A stretch of DNA of 64,000 nt from Christiangramia salexigens (GCF_001889005.1 NZ_CP018153.1:80001-144000); one strand, 5' to 3'; positions 20,128 through 31,416 are shown, counted from the stretch's first letter. Made by a program: numbers and translations. Notes: generated by a model not told the origin, from the sequence alone.

Positions 20128-20996
20128 ATTGCAGAATTTGCTACCAGTATAATACTAATTACCGCTAAGGCAAGCCCTATCCAGTTTTTTGGAATAAGTT
20201 TCTCCTTAAATATCAAAATTCCGGTTAAAGTGGAAACAGTAACGATTGCTACATGATTAATGGTGAATATTGTTGAGCTTTCCATACCATTACTCCTAAG
20301 CGCCATTACAAGAAAATATATGGAATAGTAATTCGGTATTCCAAGGGCGATTCCGCCCAGGATATTTTTGTAGGTGATCTTCAAACTGCCTTTTAGTGCC
20401 TGAAAAGCGAGAACCATTATTCCAATACTACCTGCAGTAGCGAAAATGGTGGAGGAGAAGAGGCCTACATCGGTTGAGGAAACATATGAGGTTTCAAGAT
20501 ATTTTAAACTCGTATCTATAATTCCGCTGCCAATAAATACTAAAAGTGGGAATATCAGGTTCTTAGCTTTTATACTAATACCGTCTTTGGTTTTAATTGA
20601 TGTAAGGTAAACGGCCACAAGAGCCAGTAAAATCCCTATGATCTTTAATATCCCCGTGCTTTCATTATAAAGAAAGATGCCGCAAAATACTGGAATGGCC
20701 ACCGACATTTTGGTGGCTACTGCCACAACAGACAATCCGCTTTTTTGAGTGGTGATCGCCGCCAGGTTAAATACAGTTATAAAAAGAGCTCCAAGCATTA
20801 AAGCTCCCGGGAACCAATTTTCGGAAGGAACGTGGCTAAAATCCGATCCATCTATGTATCCAAAAAAACCAACGGTGCAGGCTACAAAATAATTTACAAT
20901 GATCGCTTGCAGTGTGTTGACACCGAATTTTTTATAAAGTCTGAATACCACAAATATGATAGTGGAAGAAAGAATGCTTAATAATAAATAGATCAA
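20124..20996 (-). CDS. EamA/DMT family transporter
   Basis: The 290-residue protein has about ten transmembrane helices arranged as two EamA repeats (about 1-135 and 150-290). The second repeat contains TGILIFKEKLIPKNWIGLAL, the typical penultimate-helix signature. It is probably a metabolite exporter or importer of the inner membrane, with unknown substrate. It overlaps the HAD gene upstream by 4 bp and the YigZ gene downstream by 4 bp. Riboflavin transport is conceivable because ribD heads the cluster, but nothing specific shows it. Confidence 0.85.
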   Translation of the reverse strand: MIYLLLSILSSTIIFVVFRLYKKFGVNTLQAIIVNYFVACTVGFFGYIDGSDFSHVPSENWFPGALMLGALFITVFNLAAITTQKSGLSVVAVATKMSVAIPVFCGIFLYNESTGILKIIGILLALVAVYLTSIKTKDGISIKAKNLIFPLLVFIGSGIIDTSLKYLETSYVSSTDVGLFSSTIFATAGSIGIMVLAFQALKGSLKITYKNILGGIALGIPNYYSIYFLVMALRSNGMESSTIFTINHVAIVTVSTLTGILIFKEKLIPKNWIGLALAVISIILVANSAI

Positions 20997-21601
20997 AACA
21001 ATTCTTTTTTAATGGTGAAAAGGTCTATCACATCCTCGTGTGAAGGAGAGATATTCCAGGTATGAAAGCCCAATTTATCTGCAGACTCCGTATTTTCCTG
21101 GGTGTCATCTATAAAAAGACAATTTTCAGGTTTAAGATCGTGCTGACCTATTACGTATTTGTAAATCTCGGGTTCCGGTTTACGCATTCCGATCTCATGA
21201 GAAAGGTAGAAAGCATCAAAACAATCTTTAAAATCATTAAAGAATGGTACGTTCTCCTTAATATATTCAATATGGTTCTCGTTAGTATTGCTTAGTAGAA
21301 TGAGCTTGAAATCTTTTTCTTCTGCGAGTTTTTCAATAAACCTCAATCTATATTCAGGAAAATCCAGAAGTATAGAATTCCAGGAATCCAGGAAAATGTC
21401 ATGTTTGAGTTTTGGGAACTGAGACTGGTAGTGTTCTGAAATTTCGTTTGAAGAAATAAAGCCCTGTTCGTATTCTTTATTTTTTTCGATGAGCACTTCA
21501 GGTAGATCCAGAATGTCCATCTTCTTTAGGTTATTTTGGGTGGCTTGTTTGTCGAGATTTATAAAAACATCTCCAAAATCAAATATTATCGCCTCGATCA
21601 T
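20993..21601 (-). CDS. HAD-superfamily hydrolase, YihX-like
   Basis: The 202-residue protein begins with IIFDFGDVFINLD. Asp8 is the nucleophile, and the FDFGDV form is that of YihX-like sugar-phosphate phosphatases, where the second Asp of the usual DxD lies one residue later. LLSNTNENHIEYI is motif II, and GMRKPEPEIYKYV followed by CLFIDDTQEN are motifs III and IV. It should dephosphorylate a small metabolite. It overlaps ribD by 23 bp; a role as the missing phosphatase of riboflavin synthesis is an attractive but untested inference. Confidence 0.85.
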   Translation of the reverse strand: MIEAIIFDFGDVFINLDKQATQNNLKKMDILDLPEVLIEKNKEYEQGFISSNEISEHYQSQFPKLKHDIFLDSWNSILLDFPEYRLRFIEKLAEEKDFKLILLSNTNENHIEYIKENVPFFNDFKDCFDAFYLSHEIGMRKPEPEIYKYVIGQHDLKPENCLFIDDTQENTESADKLGFHTWNISPSHEDVIDLFTIKKELF

Positions 21602-22637
21602 TCTTGTATATTTTCAGATTGTTGTCTTGAATATTTTCCTCTTTTATTAATATGCCTTTTAATTCTGGTGCCTTAACGCCATCGCGAATTTGAATATTTC
21701 CGGTAAATACTCTTGCTTCGTCCCATAAACCCGAGTCTATAAATTGCTGAAGTGTTTTTCTCCCGCCTTCTATTATCACCGACTGTATTTCGTGTTTATA
21801 TAGAATACCGCAAATTTGTATGCAAATTTCTTTTGAAAAATCGATCTCTTCGTAGATCAGGTTTTCTTTGTCTTCCTTTTCTATTTCGCATAGGACAATG
21901 GTTTTTTGAGATCTGTCTTTTAAAGCGTTCTCATTCGGGATTTTATGGTTTTTATCTATTACCAGTCTGGTTGGAGCTTCACCATGCCATTTTCTAAGAT
22001 TCAATTTTGGATCATCTACCAGAGCGGTAGTTGTTCCAACTAAGATAGATGCTTCTTCGCTTCTCCATTTATGAACCAGCTGCCCTGCATATTTATTCGT
22101 GATCCAAACGGGTCTGTTTTTGGTTTTATGAACAGGGGCAATAAACCTGTCATTAGATTGAGCCCATTTTAATATAATATATGGACGTTTATTTTTGTGA
22201 AAACAGAAGAAGCGTTTATTTAAATTCTGACATTCTTTATCCAGAACACCAACATTCACCTCGCACCCGGCATCCATCAGTTTTTTTATTCCGCGTCCTG
22301 CAACTTTTGCAAAAGGATCGATAGTTCCTATAACGACCTTTTTAATACCTTTATCTATGATTAGGTCACTGCATGGAGGGGTTTTTCCATAATGGCTGCA
22401 GGGCTCCAGGCTTACATAGATAGTAGAAGAACTAAGTAGTTTTTCATCTTCCGCAGCAACCGAATTTATTGCATTTACCTCTGCATGTGGTTCACCGGCT
22501 TTTCTGTGCCAGCCTTCTCCAATAATTCGGTCATTATGCACGATAAGGCTTCCTACCATTGGATTTGGATAGGTTCTTCCAAGTCCATTTCCAGCCAGTT
22601 CTATGCAGCGTTTTATGTATATTTCGTGTATATTCAC
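21579..22637 (-). CDS. ribD: bifunctional riboflavin-specific deaminase/reductase
   Basis: The 352-residue enzyme catalyses two successive steps of riboflavin synthesis. The N-terminal deaminase (about 1-145) has the zinc ligands in GEPHAEVNAI and PCSHYGKTPPCSDLI. The C-terminal NADPH-dependent reductase (about 150-350) has ILKWAQSNDRFIAP and VIIEGGRKTLQQFIDSGLWD. It heads a leftward cluster with the HAD phosphatase, EamA transporter and YigZ. A -7 box only 5 bp upstream (22642-22649) suggests a very short or absent leader. Confidence 0.95.
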   Translation of the reverse strand: MNIHEIYIKRCIELAGNGLGRTYPNPMVGSLIVHNDRIIGEGWHRKAGEPHAEVNAINSVAAEDEKLLSSSTIYVSLEPCSHYGKTPPCSDLIIDKGIKKVVIGTIDPFAKVAGRGIKKLMDAGCEVNVGVLDKECQNLNKRFFCFHKNKRPYIILKWAQSNDRFIAPVHKTKNRPVWITNKYAGQLVHKWRSEEASILVGTTTALVDDPKLNLRKWHGEAPTRLVIDKNHKIPNENALKDRSQKTIVLCEIEKEDKENLIYEEIDFSKEICIQICGILYKHEIQSVIIEGGRKTLQQFIDSGLWDEARVFTGNIQIRDGVKAPELKGILIKEENIQDNNLKIYKNDRGDNI

Positions 22638-22641
22638 AGCA

Positions 22642-22649
22642 CAAAAATA
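22642..22649 (-). promoter_or_regulatory. ribD promoter -7 box
   Basis: The minus strand reads TATTTTTG, an exact TAnnTTTG box, ending 4 nt before the ribD ATG. Transcription would start at or next to the start codon, so the mRNA may be leaderless. Confidence 0.45.
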
Positions 22650-22665
22650 GAATTAATTAGGCAGA

Positions 22666-23151
22666 ATGAGTACATGGCAAATTCGGGAAATTAAAGCCGA
22701 AGACAATCAGCAGGTTAAAGATTTAATAAGAAGTGTGTTGGTAGAATTAGGAGTTCCAAAAGTAGGTACTGCCTATGAAGATAAAGCTTTGGATGATATG
22801 ACTAACACATATCGGGGAGAACGAGAAGCGTATTTTGTGGTTGAAGAAGATTCAAAAATCATTGGGGGAGCCGGCATTGCACCGCTTAAAGGGCTTGAAG
22901 ACAGTGTGGCGGAACTTCAAAAAATGTATTTTCTCCCTGAAGCAAGGGGTAGGGGTGTGGGATTGGAAATGATGAATAAATGCCTCGATTTTGCAAAGCA
23001 AAATGCTTTCAAGAAATGCTATATCGAAACCTTACCTTATATGAAGAGCGCGAGAAAACTCTATGATAAAAGTGGTTTTGCGCCAATAGAAAAACCAATT
23101 GGAAATACAGGTCATTACAATTGTACGGTCTTCTTAACTAAAGATCTGTAA
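22666..23151 (+). CDS. GNAT family N-acetyltransferase
   Basis: The 161-residue protein has IREIKAEDNQQVKDLIRSVL at the start, GGAGIAPLKG in the central sheet, and the acetyl-CoA motif PEARGRGVGLEMM near residue 93. ARKLYDKSGFAPI closes the fold. The substrate is unknown. It is divergent from ribD, with only 28 bp between the two start codons, so the promoters overlap. It is followed by prmC in the same direction. Confidence 0.85.
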   Translation: MSTWQIREIKAEDNQQVKDLIRSVLVELGVPKVGTAYEDKALDDMTNTYRGEREAYFVVEEDSKIIGGAGIAPLKGLEDSVAELQKMYFLPEARGRGVGLEMMNKCLDFAKQNAFKKCYIETLPYMKSARKLYDKSGFAPIEKPIGNTGHYNCTVFLTKDL

Positions 23152-23189
23152 TTAATTAGAGTGACTCGAATCATTTCAAATCTCAATAA

Positions 23190-24041
23190 ATGCGGCTTTC
23201 CCAACTAAAAAACCAATTTAATGAACACCTTAAGGAGGAGTATCCCGAAACTGAAATAGACTCTTTTTTTTATCTTCTGACTGAAGATTTCCTGGGTATG
23301 AAGAGAATTGATCTTGCTCTTAATCCCGATTACGAAATTGAAGCAGAACAGGAGAGAAAATTCATGTCGGCATTACAGCAACTTAAAGAGCATGTGCCTG
23401 TTCAATATATTATAGGACAAACGGAATTTTTCGGACTAAAATTTAAGGTTGATAAAAATGTTCTTATTCCAAGACCAGAAACAGAAGAATTGATAGATTG
23501 GATAATCAGTGATCTTAAGGAAGATAACGAAACAATTAAAATTCTTGATATCGGAACCGGTAGTGGTTGTATAGCAATTAGTCTTGCATCTCAAATTGAG
23601 GGAGCAGAGATTTTTGCTCTTGATGTCTCTAATGAGGCTCTTAGAATTGCGAAAGAAAATGCCGATATGAACGGAGTGCAGATAAATTTTGAAAAGAAAG
23701 ATATTCTTGCAACTGAAGATTTGGATGGGAAATTTAATATTATCGTATCCAATCCTCCTTATGTAAGGAATCTTGAAAAGGAGGCAATGCACCGGAATGT
23801 TTTGGAATATGAACCTGATGCTGCTTTATATGTTGCAGATTCAGATCCTTTGATCTTTTATAATAAAATTTCCCGCTTAGCGAAAGCAGCCCTTAATCCC
23901 GGTGGATGTTTGTATTTTGAGATCAATCAGTACCTACCCGAAGAAACACGGACAATTGTGGAAGATCAGGGTTTTGAAGTGGTTCTTAAAAAGGATCTTT
24001 TTGAGAATTTCAGAATGATCAAGGCGGTATTAAAAAAATAG
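23190..24041 (+). CDS. prmC: peptide chain release factor N5-glutamine methyltransferase
   Basis: It methylates the GGQ glutamine of release factors RF1 and RF2. The 283-residue protein has an N-terminal helical domain (about 1-80), then VLIPRPETEELIDWII and the SAM-binding ILDIGTGSGCIAISLA. The substrate-binding NPPY motif lies in IIVSNPPYVRNLE, followed by EPDAALYVADSDPLIFY. All hallmarks of HemK/PrmC are present. The LOG gene starts 2 bp after its stop. Confidence 0.95.
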   Translation: MRLSQLKNQFNEHLKEEYPETEIDSFFYLLTEDFLGMKRIDLALNPDYEIEAEQERKFMSALQQLKEHVPVQYIIGQTEFFGLKFKVDKNVLIPRPETEELIDWIISDLKEDNETIKILDIGTGSGCIAISLASQIEGAEIFALDVSNEALRIAKENADMNGVQINFEKKDILATEDLDGKFNIIVSNPPYVRNLEKEAMHRNVLEYEPDAALYVADSDPLIFYNKISRLAKAALNPGGCLYFEINQYLPEETRTIVEDQGFEVVLKKDLFENFRMIKAVLKK

Positions 24042-24043
24042 AA

Positions 24044-24646
24044 ATGGATAATTCCAAAAATAAAATAAAAAAGCTGGCTGTTTTTTGCGCCAGTAGTGAT
24101 GGTAATGATCCTGTCATTTTTGAATATGCCTATAGAATAGGGCAAAAGATGGCCGAAAGGAATATAGGTTTGGTCTACGGTGGGAGTAAACTGGGCCTCA
24201 TGGGACAGGTGGCTAAGGGAGTTATGGATCATGGTGGTAAGGCCACTGGGGTGATCCCCGATTTTTTAAAGACAAAAGAAGTGGTTCATCCAAATCTTGA
24301 TGAATTGATCACTACTCAGGATATGCACCAGCGAAAGCTTTCTATGAATGAGCTTAGTGATGCATTTATCGCTTTGCCGGGAGGTTTTGGAACCTTCGAG
24401 GAACTTTTTGAAATTGTGACCTGGGCGCAATTAGGACTTCATCAAAAACCTATCGGTCTTTTGAATATCGGTGGCTTCTATGATGATCTTCTGGAGATGC
24501 TTAATAAGATGACCGAAAAAGGACTTTTGAAGAAAGATAATCTCGAAATCTTATTAGTATCTGATAACTTTGAAGATCTATATGATAAAATGTTGAGCTA
24601 TGAGCCGCTTCCGGTTCCCAAGTGGATGAATAAAAATCAAACCTGA
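24044..24646 (+). CDS. LOG family protein (nucleotide 5'-monophosphate phosphoribohydrolase type)
   Basis: The 200-residue protein has the Rossmann-like LOG fold: VFCASSDGNDP at the start, LVYGGSKLGLMG, and the catalytic motif LPGGFGTFEELFE near residue 109. Characterised members release the base from cytokinin nucleotides; many bacterial ones act on AMP-like nucleotides. It starts 2 bp after prmC and is followed 2 bp later by a glyoxalase-like gene, so the three should share one mRNA that may extend into ligA. Confidence 0.9.
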   Translation: MDNSKNKIKKLAVFCASSDGNDPVIFEYAYRIGQKMAERNIGLVYGGSKLGLMGQVAKGVMDHGGKATGVIPDFLKTKEVVHPNLDELITTQDMHQRKLSMNELSDAFIALPGGFGTFEELFEIVTWAQLGLHQKPIGLLNIGGFYDDLLEMLNKMTEKGLLKKDNLEILLVSDNFEDLYDKMLSYEPLPVPKWMNKNQT

Positions 24647-24648
24647 TC

Positions 24649-25320
24649 ATGAAAATCAAAAAGCTTACAATCTATACCAGTAAGGTAAAGCGGCAACTGC
24701 AGTTTTACAGGGATGAGTTGAATTTTCAGGTTAGGGATTATGATGAGACCAGCTTTGAACTTTTAACCGGCTATTCTATCTTGAGGTTTGAATACCGGGA
24801 AAATGCAAAACCATATCATATTGCCTTTCATATTCCAGATAATCAGGAAGAGGAAGCTCTTCGTTGGATAGAGAATGAGCGATCTGCACTTCCAAATAAT
24901 AATCAAAAGATCATAGATTTTTCAAATTGGGGTGCAAAGTCGGTTTATTTTTATGATGAGGATAAGAATATTATGGAATTGATCTCGCGTCGTGATTTTA
25001 GTAAACCTAAGTCTGCTATTTTCAGTGCTGATAGTATAGTTGGAGTGGCTGAAATTGGTCTGGCAACTGTAAATATTCAGGAGAAATTCAAAAAGATGCA
25101 AACAGAGTGTGGTCTCGTGAAATTTGATGGAGATCTTGAAAGATTCTGTGCAGTAGGTGAGGCATCAGGATTGATCATTACGATCAATAAAAATGAAAAA
25201 GTATGGTTCCCTACCGGAGATAAGGCTTTTTCAGCAGATTTTATACTTGAATTTGAATATGATCAAACCGGGTATAGTATGAGCTTCAAGGAGGACCAAC
25301 TTGAAATTTCTAAAAAATAA
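24649..25320 (+). CDS. glyoxalase/VOC-superfamily protein
   Basis: The 223-residue protein has a first VOC unit (residues about 3-115) with LTIYTSKVKRQLQFYRDELN, then YHIAFHIPDN and VYFYDEDKNIMELISRRDF, which supply His and Glu residues placed like metal ligands. The second half (about 125-223) resembles a degenerate second unit. VOC proteins include glyoxalases, dioxygenases and resistance proteins, so the reaction is unknown. It lies in the prmC-LOG-ligA gene run. Confidence 0.8.
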   Translation: MKIKKLTIYTSKVKRQLQFYRDELNFQVRDYDETSFELLTGYSILRFEYRENAKPYHIAFHIPDNQEEEALRWIENERSALPNNNQKIIDFSNWGAKSVYFYDEDKNIMELISRRDFSKPKSAIFSADSIVGVAEIGLATVNIQEKFKKMQTECGLVKFDGDLERFCAVGEASGLIITINKNEKVWFPTGDKAFSADFILEFEYDQTGYSMSFKEDQLEISKK

Positions 25321-27339
<2,019 letters not shown>

Positions 27340-27350
27340 TTAGTGACAAT

Positions 27351-28259
27351 CTAAACTTCAAGACTTAAGCCTGCAGAATTCATTTGGTTCTCTGAATCAA
27401 AATAAAAATCAATTCTGCCAAGATATAAACCATAACAGCCAACCTGATTAATGATAACGGTCTTTTCTGATTTGTTTTTTAATCTGGTTGGTTTTTCTAA
27501 AAATGTATGGGTGTGTCCTCCAATGATGAGGTCTATATCTTTAGTTTCCTTTGCCAGTTTTACATCAGAGATCGCATTGTGGTTATACTTATAGCCTAAA
27601 TGAGATAAACAAATCACAAGATCACAGTTTTCCTCTTCTTTTAATTTTTTAGTGATATCTGTAGCGATCTCTACAGGGTCGAGATATTTGGTTTCCTTAT
27701 AATTTTTTTCGCTAACCAGTCCATCTAATTTAATTCCCAGTCCAAATACCCCAATTTTGAGCCCATCTTTATTGAAGACTCTGTAATCCTTAACCTTTCC
27801 ATCCATTATGGTGTTGCTAAAGTCATAGTTGGAAGATATAAAATCGAATTGGGCATGAGGTAGCTGAGAGTACAGGCCCTCAAGACCATTATCAAAGTCA
27901 TGATTACCAATCGTGGCAGCATCATATTTAAGTTTGCTCATTAACTTAAACTCAAGCTCCCCGCCGTAAAAATTAAAATATGGAGTTCCTTGAAAAATAT
28001 CTCCGGCATCAAGGAGTAAAGTATTAGGGTTTTCCCTTCGGATCTTCTCTATTAAAGTTGCTCTTCTTGCTACACCCCCCATATTTGCATTTCTGCCCGC
28101 ATTAGGACCAAATGGCTCAATATGGCTATGAACATCGTTGGTATGCAGAATAGTAATCTGTTTGGAATACTTTTCTTTAAAGGATAAGGCCGATAGACCA
28201 CCAAGGCCAATAAAAGCTGTTGTCGCTGCAGTATTTTTTATAAAATCTTTTCTTTTCAT
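27351..28259 (-). CDS. metallophosphatase, 5'-nucleotidase N-terminal half
   Basis: This is a 302-residue exported phosphoesterase. After an N-terminal export signal (KRKDFIKNTAATTAFIGLGG, Tat-like but with KR in place of RR), it carries all metal motifs of the UshA/5'-nucleotidase catalytic domain: ILHTNDVHSHIEPFG, LLDAGDIFQG, IGNHDFDNG, CLSHLGY and IGGHTHTF. It ends after the catalytic domain and lacks the substrate-binding C-terminal domain. That domain is encoded separately by the gene just upstream (4 bp gap). The two products probably form one nucleotide- or sugar-phosphate-hydrolysing complex. Confidence 0.92.
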   Translation of the reverse strand: MKRKDFIKNTAATTAFIGLGGLSALSFKEKYSKQITILHTNDVHSHIEPFGPNAGRNANMGGVARRATLIEKIRRENPNTLLLDAGDIFQGTPYFNFYGGELEFKLMSKLKYDAATIGNHDFDNGLEGLYSQLPHAQFDFISSNYDFSNTIMDGKVKDYRVFNKDGLKIGVFGLGIKLDGLVSEKNYKETKYLDPVEIATDITKKLKEEENCDLVICLSHLGYKYNHNAISDVKLAKETKDIDLIIGGHTHTFLEKPTRLKNKSEKTVIINQVGCYGLYLGRIDFYFDSENQMNSAGLSLEV

Positions 28260-28263
28260 AATA

Positions 28264-29019
28264 TTAGCTTCTTATGTAGCGCTCGTCTTTTTTATTCTTA
28301 ATGGTGTCGGTCTTTTTAAAATAATCTATGATAGCATTCCTTAATTTGTAGTCTACACTATAAAGGTTTACCGGGTCCTTGAAAAATCTCATATTATCAC
28401 CTCCTTGTTGTAAATAGTCTGAAGTCGCTACAAAATAGGTTTCATCATCTTGGATAGGCTGCCCGTTTATCGTAGCATTAATAATTTTGAAATTTTTATT
28501 TGCGAGGATTCTTATGCCACTAACCGGATGAGCGGTTTTCGCTTTACTCAGATATTTTAGCATCTCCTTTACTTTTTTACCTGACAGCTCGGCAATAACT
28601 ATTTCGTTTTCAAAAGGCATAAGAGCATAGGCATGTCTGGAACTTATATTGCCTTTAGGAAGTTGAGCCCTTATACCACCATGGTTTAACAATACAAAAT
28701 CCAGATTCTTTCCTGTTCTGGACTTAAAAACAGGACCCGCTTGTTCAAATACTGCATCTGCCATTAAATTTCCAAGTGCAGTATTCAAATCGCCATCAGA
28801 TTTGGAAAGTAAACGCGGATTGTAGGCGAGAACTGAATCTAAAGTAGCATTTAAGTGCTCTTTATAGGGTTCAATAAAGTCTTCAAATTCGTTATTGGCT
28901 TTGATCTTGTTGTCGATGCTTAGCCTTGTGCCGGTTGTTTCTGTAACGGAATGAGTTTCATTTTTACAGGAGAAAAATATCATCCCTATTGAGAGGACTA
29001 ATAGCTTGTAAAATTTCAT
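28264..29019 (-). CDS. 5'-nucleotidase C-terminal domain lipoprotein
   Basis: The 251-residue lipoprotein (signal ending IGMIFFSC, lipidated Cys at about residue 18) consists of the 5'-nucleotidase C-terminal domain. LNHGGIRAQLPKGNIS, ALMPFENEIVIAELSGKKV and YFVATSDYLQQGGDNMRFF are the substrate-pocket motifs of UshA-like enzymes. It has no metal-binding catalytic part, which is supplied by the next gene 4 bp downstream. The order is reversed relative to the fused UshA protein, so this is not a simple stop-codon split. Confidence 0.9.
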   Translation of the reverse strand: MKFYKLLVLSIGMIFFSCKNETHSVTETTGTRLSIDNKIKANNEFEDFIEPYKEHLNATLDSVLAYNPRLLSKSDGDLNTALGNLMADAVFEQAGPVFKSRTGKNLDFVLLNHGGIRAQLPKGNISSRHAYALMPFENEIVIAELSGKKVKEMLKYLSKAKTAHPVSGIRILANKNFKIINATINGQPIQDDETYFVATSDYLQQGGDNMRFFKDPVNLYSVDYKLRNAIIDYFKKTDTIKNKKDERYIRS

Positions 29020-29150
29020 GGTGTCAAAATAGATGGTAAATATAATAACTTCATTTTATCGATTTTGAAAAAGTTTTTTAAGCCTGCGGTACTTGTTTTT
29101 TACAGTCTCCAACGGTGTATTTAACAAAAATTAAATAATTGTTCAGTCTT

Positions 29151-29182
29151 TTTGTTAAAATTTGTGAAAAATCATATATTTA
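29151..29182 (+). promoter_or_regulatory. promoter of the 29205 membrane protein gene
   Basis: TTTG (29151-29154) and TATATTTA (29175-29182) are separated by 20 nt, close to the ideal Bacteroidota promoter with one mismatch in the -7 box. It ends 22 nt before the ATG. Confidence 0.6.
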
Positions 29183-29204
29183 CCACCCCATATGCTATTA
29201 AATT

Positions 29205-29903
29205 ATGAGCATCAACCGCGTGGCTTTACTGGTTTTAATACCCTTGTTGTTTATTAATATTTACAGCATTCTCGATGGTGTTAACTGGCTTAGGGATATA
29301 AGCCTTGGCTTGGTTTATTTGGCATTGATTATAGGTTATTTTAAACAAATAGATTATTCAAATTTTAATCTTTTGGCCTTTTTTGGTCTTAGTCTTTTAG
29401 CGATAATTTTCAATTTTTTCAAGCAGCAATTTGATCTCTATTGGCTTATTATGTTTTTTCAAATGGTCTCCTATTTCTTCCTGAGCCGGGAAGCATTTAA
29501 ACATACTAAGCGTGAAGCTGCCAATAGGATCATGGTGTTTTTCTTTGTTGTACTTATTTCGTCTAATATCTATTTCTTATACACGCATTTACGTGAAATG
29601 GAAAGTCATATTCAGGGATTAGTGGAATTCAGCTACTTTACCTTGTATTACATAAATTTAATTGTACTTGGGATCGTAGGTTTGATGTACTACCTGAATT
29701 CCTATTCCCGTAAATCGGTCTTTTTTATTATTCTGGTCATGGCTATAATCTTTAGCGATGTATTCCGGGATATGGCAAGTTTCTATATGTCTGTAAAAGG
29801 CGTATTGGTGTGCGAAAGTATTCTGAGGTTTTTTGGGGTTATTCTGGCCTTCAGATTCTTTATGCTTCCGGAAAAGAAACTTCGACTTATCAATTTAGTG
29901 TGA
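29205..29903 (+). CDS. multi-pass membrane protein, function unknown
   Basis: The 232-residue, very hydrophobic protein has about seven or eight transmembrane helices separated by very short loops. Charged residues cluster in one loop (REAFKHTKREAANR, about residues 98-111) and at the C-terminus (PEKKLRLINLV). The arrangement is reminiscent of YhhN-like membrane proteins, but I recognise no diagnostic motif. It is monocistronic with a clear promoter and faces away from the nucleotidase pair. Confidence 0.75.
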   Translation: MSINRVALLVLIPLLFINIYSILDGVNWLRDISLGLVYLALIIGYFKQIDYSNFNLLAFFGLSLLAIIFNFFKQQFDLYWLIMFFQMVSYFFLSREAFKHTKREAANRIMVFFFVVLISSNIYFLYTHLREMESHIQGLVEFSYFTLYYINLIVLGIVGLMYYLNSYSRKSVFFIILVMAIIFSDVFRDMASFYMSVKGVLVCESILRFFGVILAFRFFMLPEKKLRLINLV

Positions 29904-29999
29904 TCTTTCACATTTTCACAAAAAAAACAAAGCTGTTAAATAAGAGGGTAAGCTGACCATAGCAATGGGCGGGAAGCTTTCTTGTTGAGTTAAATTATT

Positions 30000-30007
30000 T
30001 ACATTTG
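30000..30007 (+). promoter_or_regulatory. promoter -7 box for the 30026 gene and dapA
   Basis: TACATTTG is an exact -7 box 18 nt before the ATG at 30026. It overlaps an in-frame TTG at 30005, so that TTG cannot be the start codon. The -33 element is weak. Confidence 0.55.
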
Positions 30008-30025
30008 CGGCACCTAATTTTAAAA

Positions 30026-30541
30026 ATGATTTCTGGTAATTTTAAACGATTGCTTGCAGAACACAGAATTAAAGGATTTGCAAATCGCCGAAAATCGTCC
30101 GGGATAAATAGTTCCACAGGTTTAGTTGGAATGATTCTGGATACAGAGAATCTTGAGGAAAAATTCAGTCTGATGGATTTTCATAGATCATTGGATGTTT
30201 CCCGGTATAATTTTAAACTGGTGATTTGTGGTGAGCAAGTTGAATTACCCGAGGGGGTTGAAGCGGAGTTTTTAAATAGATCCGATATAAGTTTTATTGG
30301 GAAGTTTAAAACTGAATCTATTGAGAATTTCGCGAATGAGACATTTGATTGTCTTATCTGTAATTATAACGAAAGCTCATGGACAGCTTCACTTTTGGCG
30401 GCTGTAACAACTGCCAGGATCAAAATTGGGGTTAAGCCTGATGTTTACAATATTTTTGATGTTGAGATCAACACCGGGGATATTCAAATCTTTAGGCAGG
30501 AAGCATTGAAATATTTGAAAATTTTAAAAAGTAATAGTTGA
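30026..30541 (+). CDS. DUF6913-like protein, function unknown
   Basis: The 171-residue cytoplasmic protein has a basic N-terminus ([18 protein letters not shown]) followed by alternating strands and helices ([41 protein letters not shown]). It resembles short flavobacterial proteins that I recall as DUF6913; the family name is unverified. Its stop overlaps the dapA start (TGATG), so the two are translationally coupled, a hint of a link to lysine or cell-wall metabolism. Confidence 0.75.
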   Translation: MISGNFKRLLAEHRIKGFANRRKSSGINSSTGLVGMILDTENLEEKFSLMDFHRSLDVSRYNFKLVICGEQVELPEGVEAEFLNRSDISFIGKFKTESIENFANETFDCLICNYNESSWTASLLAAVTTARIKIGVKPDVYNIFDVEINTGDIQIFRQEALKYLKILKSNS

Positions 30542-31416
30542 TGGAAGCCTTTGTTGGAACCGGAGTGGCTTTGATTACTCCTTTTAGAGAAGATTTAAGT
30601 GTAGATACTGAAGCTCTTTCTAAACTAGTTCAGGATCAAGTAGAAAAAGGGATAGATTATATGGTTGTTTTAGGAACAACTGCAGAAAGTGCTACCCTTA
30701 CACAGGATGAAAAAGAGCTGGTAAAGACCGAAGTAAAAAAAGCAAATGCAGGAAAATTACCTTTAGTACTAGGTATCGGTGGGAACAGTACTGCGGGCGT
30801 AGTAGAGGAATTAAAATCGGCAGACCTTGAAGGTTTTGATGCGATCCTTTCAGTTTCACCGTATTATAATAAACCAAGTCAGGAAGGGATATACAGGCAT
30901 TTTAAGGCAGTATCAGAAGCTTCCCCATTACCCGTAATCCTTTATAATGTACCGGGAAGAACATCTTCAAACGTATTACCGGAAACCATAGACAGAATCG
31001 CAAGAAATTGTGATAATATCATAGGAGTAAAAGAGGCTGCAGGGGATATAGTTCAGGCCATGAAACTGATCAGTTTGGTGCCCGAAGATTTTCTGGTAAT
31101 TTCAGGTGATGATATGATCACTCTTCCAATGACTCTGGCTGGAGGGAAAGGCGTAATTTCGGTAATTGGTCAGGCTTATCCTGCTGAATTTTCCAAGATG
31201 GTAAGAGAAGGTTTAAAAGGGAATTCTAAGGAGGCTTATAAAATCCATTATAAGATCGCTCCTGCAATCGACCTTATTTTTTCAGAAGGGAATCCTTCAG
31301 GAATAAAAGCGCTGCTTTCTAAGCAGGGAATGATCACTAATAAGTTACGATTGCCATTAATTGAGGCTACAGAAAGTTTACAGAATAAAATAAATACCTT
31401 CGCTGATAAGTTTTAA
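30541..31416 (+). CDS. dapA: 4-hydroxy-tetrahydrodipicolinate synthase
   Basis: It condenses pyruvate with aspartate semialdehyde, the first committed step to diaminopimelate and lysine. In the 291-residue TIM barrel, Thr46-Thr47 lie in VLGTTAES, Tyr135 in [10 protein letters not shown], and the Schiff-base Lys164 in [10 protein letters not shown]. The start is ATG 30541, which overlaps the previous stop. With dapF at 13.1 kb it supplies meso-diaminopimelate for peptidoglycan. Confidence 0.97.
   Translation: MEAFVGTGVALITPFREDLSVDTEALSKLVQDQVEKGIDYMVVLGTTAESATLTQDEKELVKTEVKKANAGKLPLVLGIGGNSTAGVVEELKSADLEGFDAILSVSPYYNKPSQEGIYRHFKAVSEASPLPVILYNVPGRTSSNVLPETIDRIARNCDNIIGVKEAAGDIVQAMKLISLVPEDFLVISGDDMITLPMTLAGGKGVISVIGQAYPAEFSKMVREGLKGNSKEAYKIHYKIAPAIDLIFSEGNPSGIKALLSKQGMITNKLRLPLIEATESLQNKINTFADKF

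Noticed and set aside
27351-29019. Pseudogene: a UshA gene broken by a frameshift
   Set aside because: Each half has its own export signal and intact motifs, and the order of the halves is reversed.
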